Source: Thiotrichales bacterium (GTDB lineage: Bacteria > Pseudomonadota > Gammaproteobacteria > Francisellales > CACEW01). Taken from it: a DNA stretch of 15,276 nt. The notes under the pieces are model-generated. The model saw only the letters and a program-made list of their open reading frames with translations. It searched no databases and had not been told where the DNA came from. Each line of letters begins with the position of its first letter. The stretch's first letter is position 1. Positions 15,128-15,276 of the stretch are shown here, one piece after another. The DNA is taken from contig CANJQG010000044.1 of assembly GCA_947476405.1 (NCBI GenBank), positions 1-15,276 on the forward strand. The letters run 5' to 3'. Position numbers and translations under genes: made by a program.

Positions 15128-15276
15128 CAGGGCGGTCCAATTCTATGATACAATCCCCTTGTAAGCTTTGATAAGTTCAAAGGCAAGGGCGTTTTCAAAA
15201 AGCGCAGCTTTGACATTTTTGATGTCATTGTGGCGACAAATATTTAAAGCAAAGCTTCGGAGCCTGGCAAAGACGC
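15128..15276 (-). mobile_element. Insertion sequence end (IS4/ISAs1-like), partial at window edge
   Basis: The transposase tail at 15143-15274 and the CAGGGCGGTCC sequence starting at 15128, only 15 bases past its stop codon, together look like one end of an insertion sequence. ISAs1-type elements commonly have CAGGG-like termini and a stop codon close to the end; this is from memory. The opposite end, inverted repeat and target duplication lie outside the window, so the boundary is provisional. Confidence 0.45.
15143..15274 (-). CDS. DDE transposase C-terminal end (IS4/ISAs1-like), partial
   Basis: This open frame on the minus strand enters from the right edge and ends at TAG 15143-15145, giving 43 residues. 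'FARLRSFALNICRHND' followed by 'VKAALFENALAFELIKAYKG' resembles the C-terminal helices of IS4/ISAs1-type DDE transposases, which often end with 'LRS-ALN-LR-N---N---AL--NAL' and a short hydrophobic tail. The catalytic residues lie outside the window, so intactness is unknown. The frame is free of stops up to the edge, so there is no sign of decay in the part seen. Confidence 0.55.
   Translation of the reverse strand, partial: VFARLRSFALNICRHNDIKNVKAALFENALAFELIKAYKGIVS

Overview
The window comes from a moderately AT-rich gammaproteobacterium. The closest overall feel is the Legionellales/Coxiella-type assemblage: compact gene spacing, a FadE-type long acyl-CoA dehydrogenase, class II fumarase, and a eukaryote-like armadillo-repeat ORF beside a type VI secretion (T6SS) cluster. 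This assignment is inferred from gene content only; there is no rRNA or marker gene to fix it.

Layout. (1) Positions 1-130 hold the last 42 codons of a transposase (IS66-like by resemblance). A two-helix small membrane protein (117-368) and a convergent minus-strand armadillo-like ORF (357-674) follow; the latter has a near-consensus promoter of its own. (2) Positions 781-5749, minus strand, form one tightly coupled T6SS operon, tssB-tssC-tssE-tssF-tssG. It encodes the contractile sheath (TssB/TssC) and baseplate parts (TssE/TssF/TssG). A good sigma70-type promoter lies just upstream of tssB. No hcp, vgrG, clpV, tssA, tssK or membrane-complex gene (tssJ/L/M) is in the window, so a working secretion system would need those elsewhere. 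(3) Positions 5918-12519, plus strand, carry a GtrB/ArnC-type membrane glycosyltransferase. Next comes a run with almost no spacing: a Skp/OmpH-like periplasmic protein, FadE acyl-CoA dehydrogenase, a class I aminotransferase (aspartate aminotransferase type) and fumarase FumC. The last four look co-transcribed and tie fatty-acid oxidation to aspartate/oxaloacetate and fumarate/malate metabolism. (4) Positions 12516-13193, minus strand, encode an unrecognised hydrophobic protein whose stop codon overlaps that of fumC. (5) Positions 13311-14069 are a TauE/SafE (TSUP) permease gene broken by a single in-frame TGA. (6) Positions 14250-14846, minus strand, encode an unrecognised exported protein with a central hydrophobic segment between helical, Gln-rich arms. 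(7) The right edge (about 15128-15276) holds the 3' end of a second, DDE/IS4-ISAs1-like transposase, directly abutting a hairpin.

The window therefore runs from one transposase end to another and mixes core metabolism with accessory functions. The most notable points are the minimal sheath/baseplate T6SS operon with an armadillo-repeat gene behind it, the one-codon nonsense lesion in the permease, the skp-fadE-aminotransferase-fumC coupling, and two unrecognised proteins. I found no tRNA, rRNA, CRISPR array or clearly new system.
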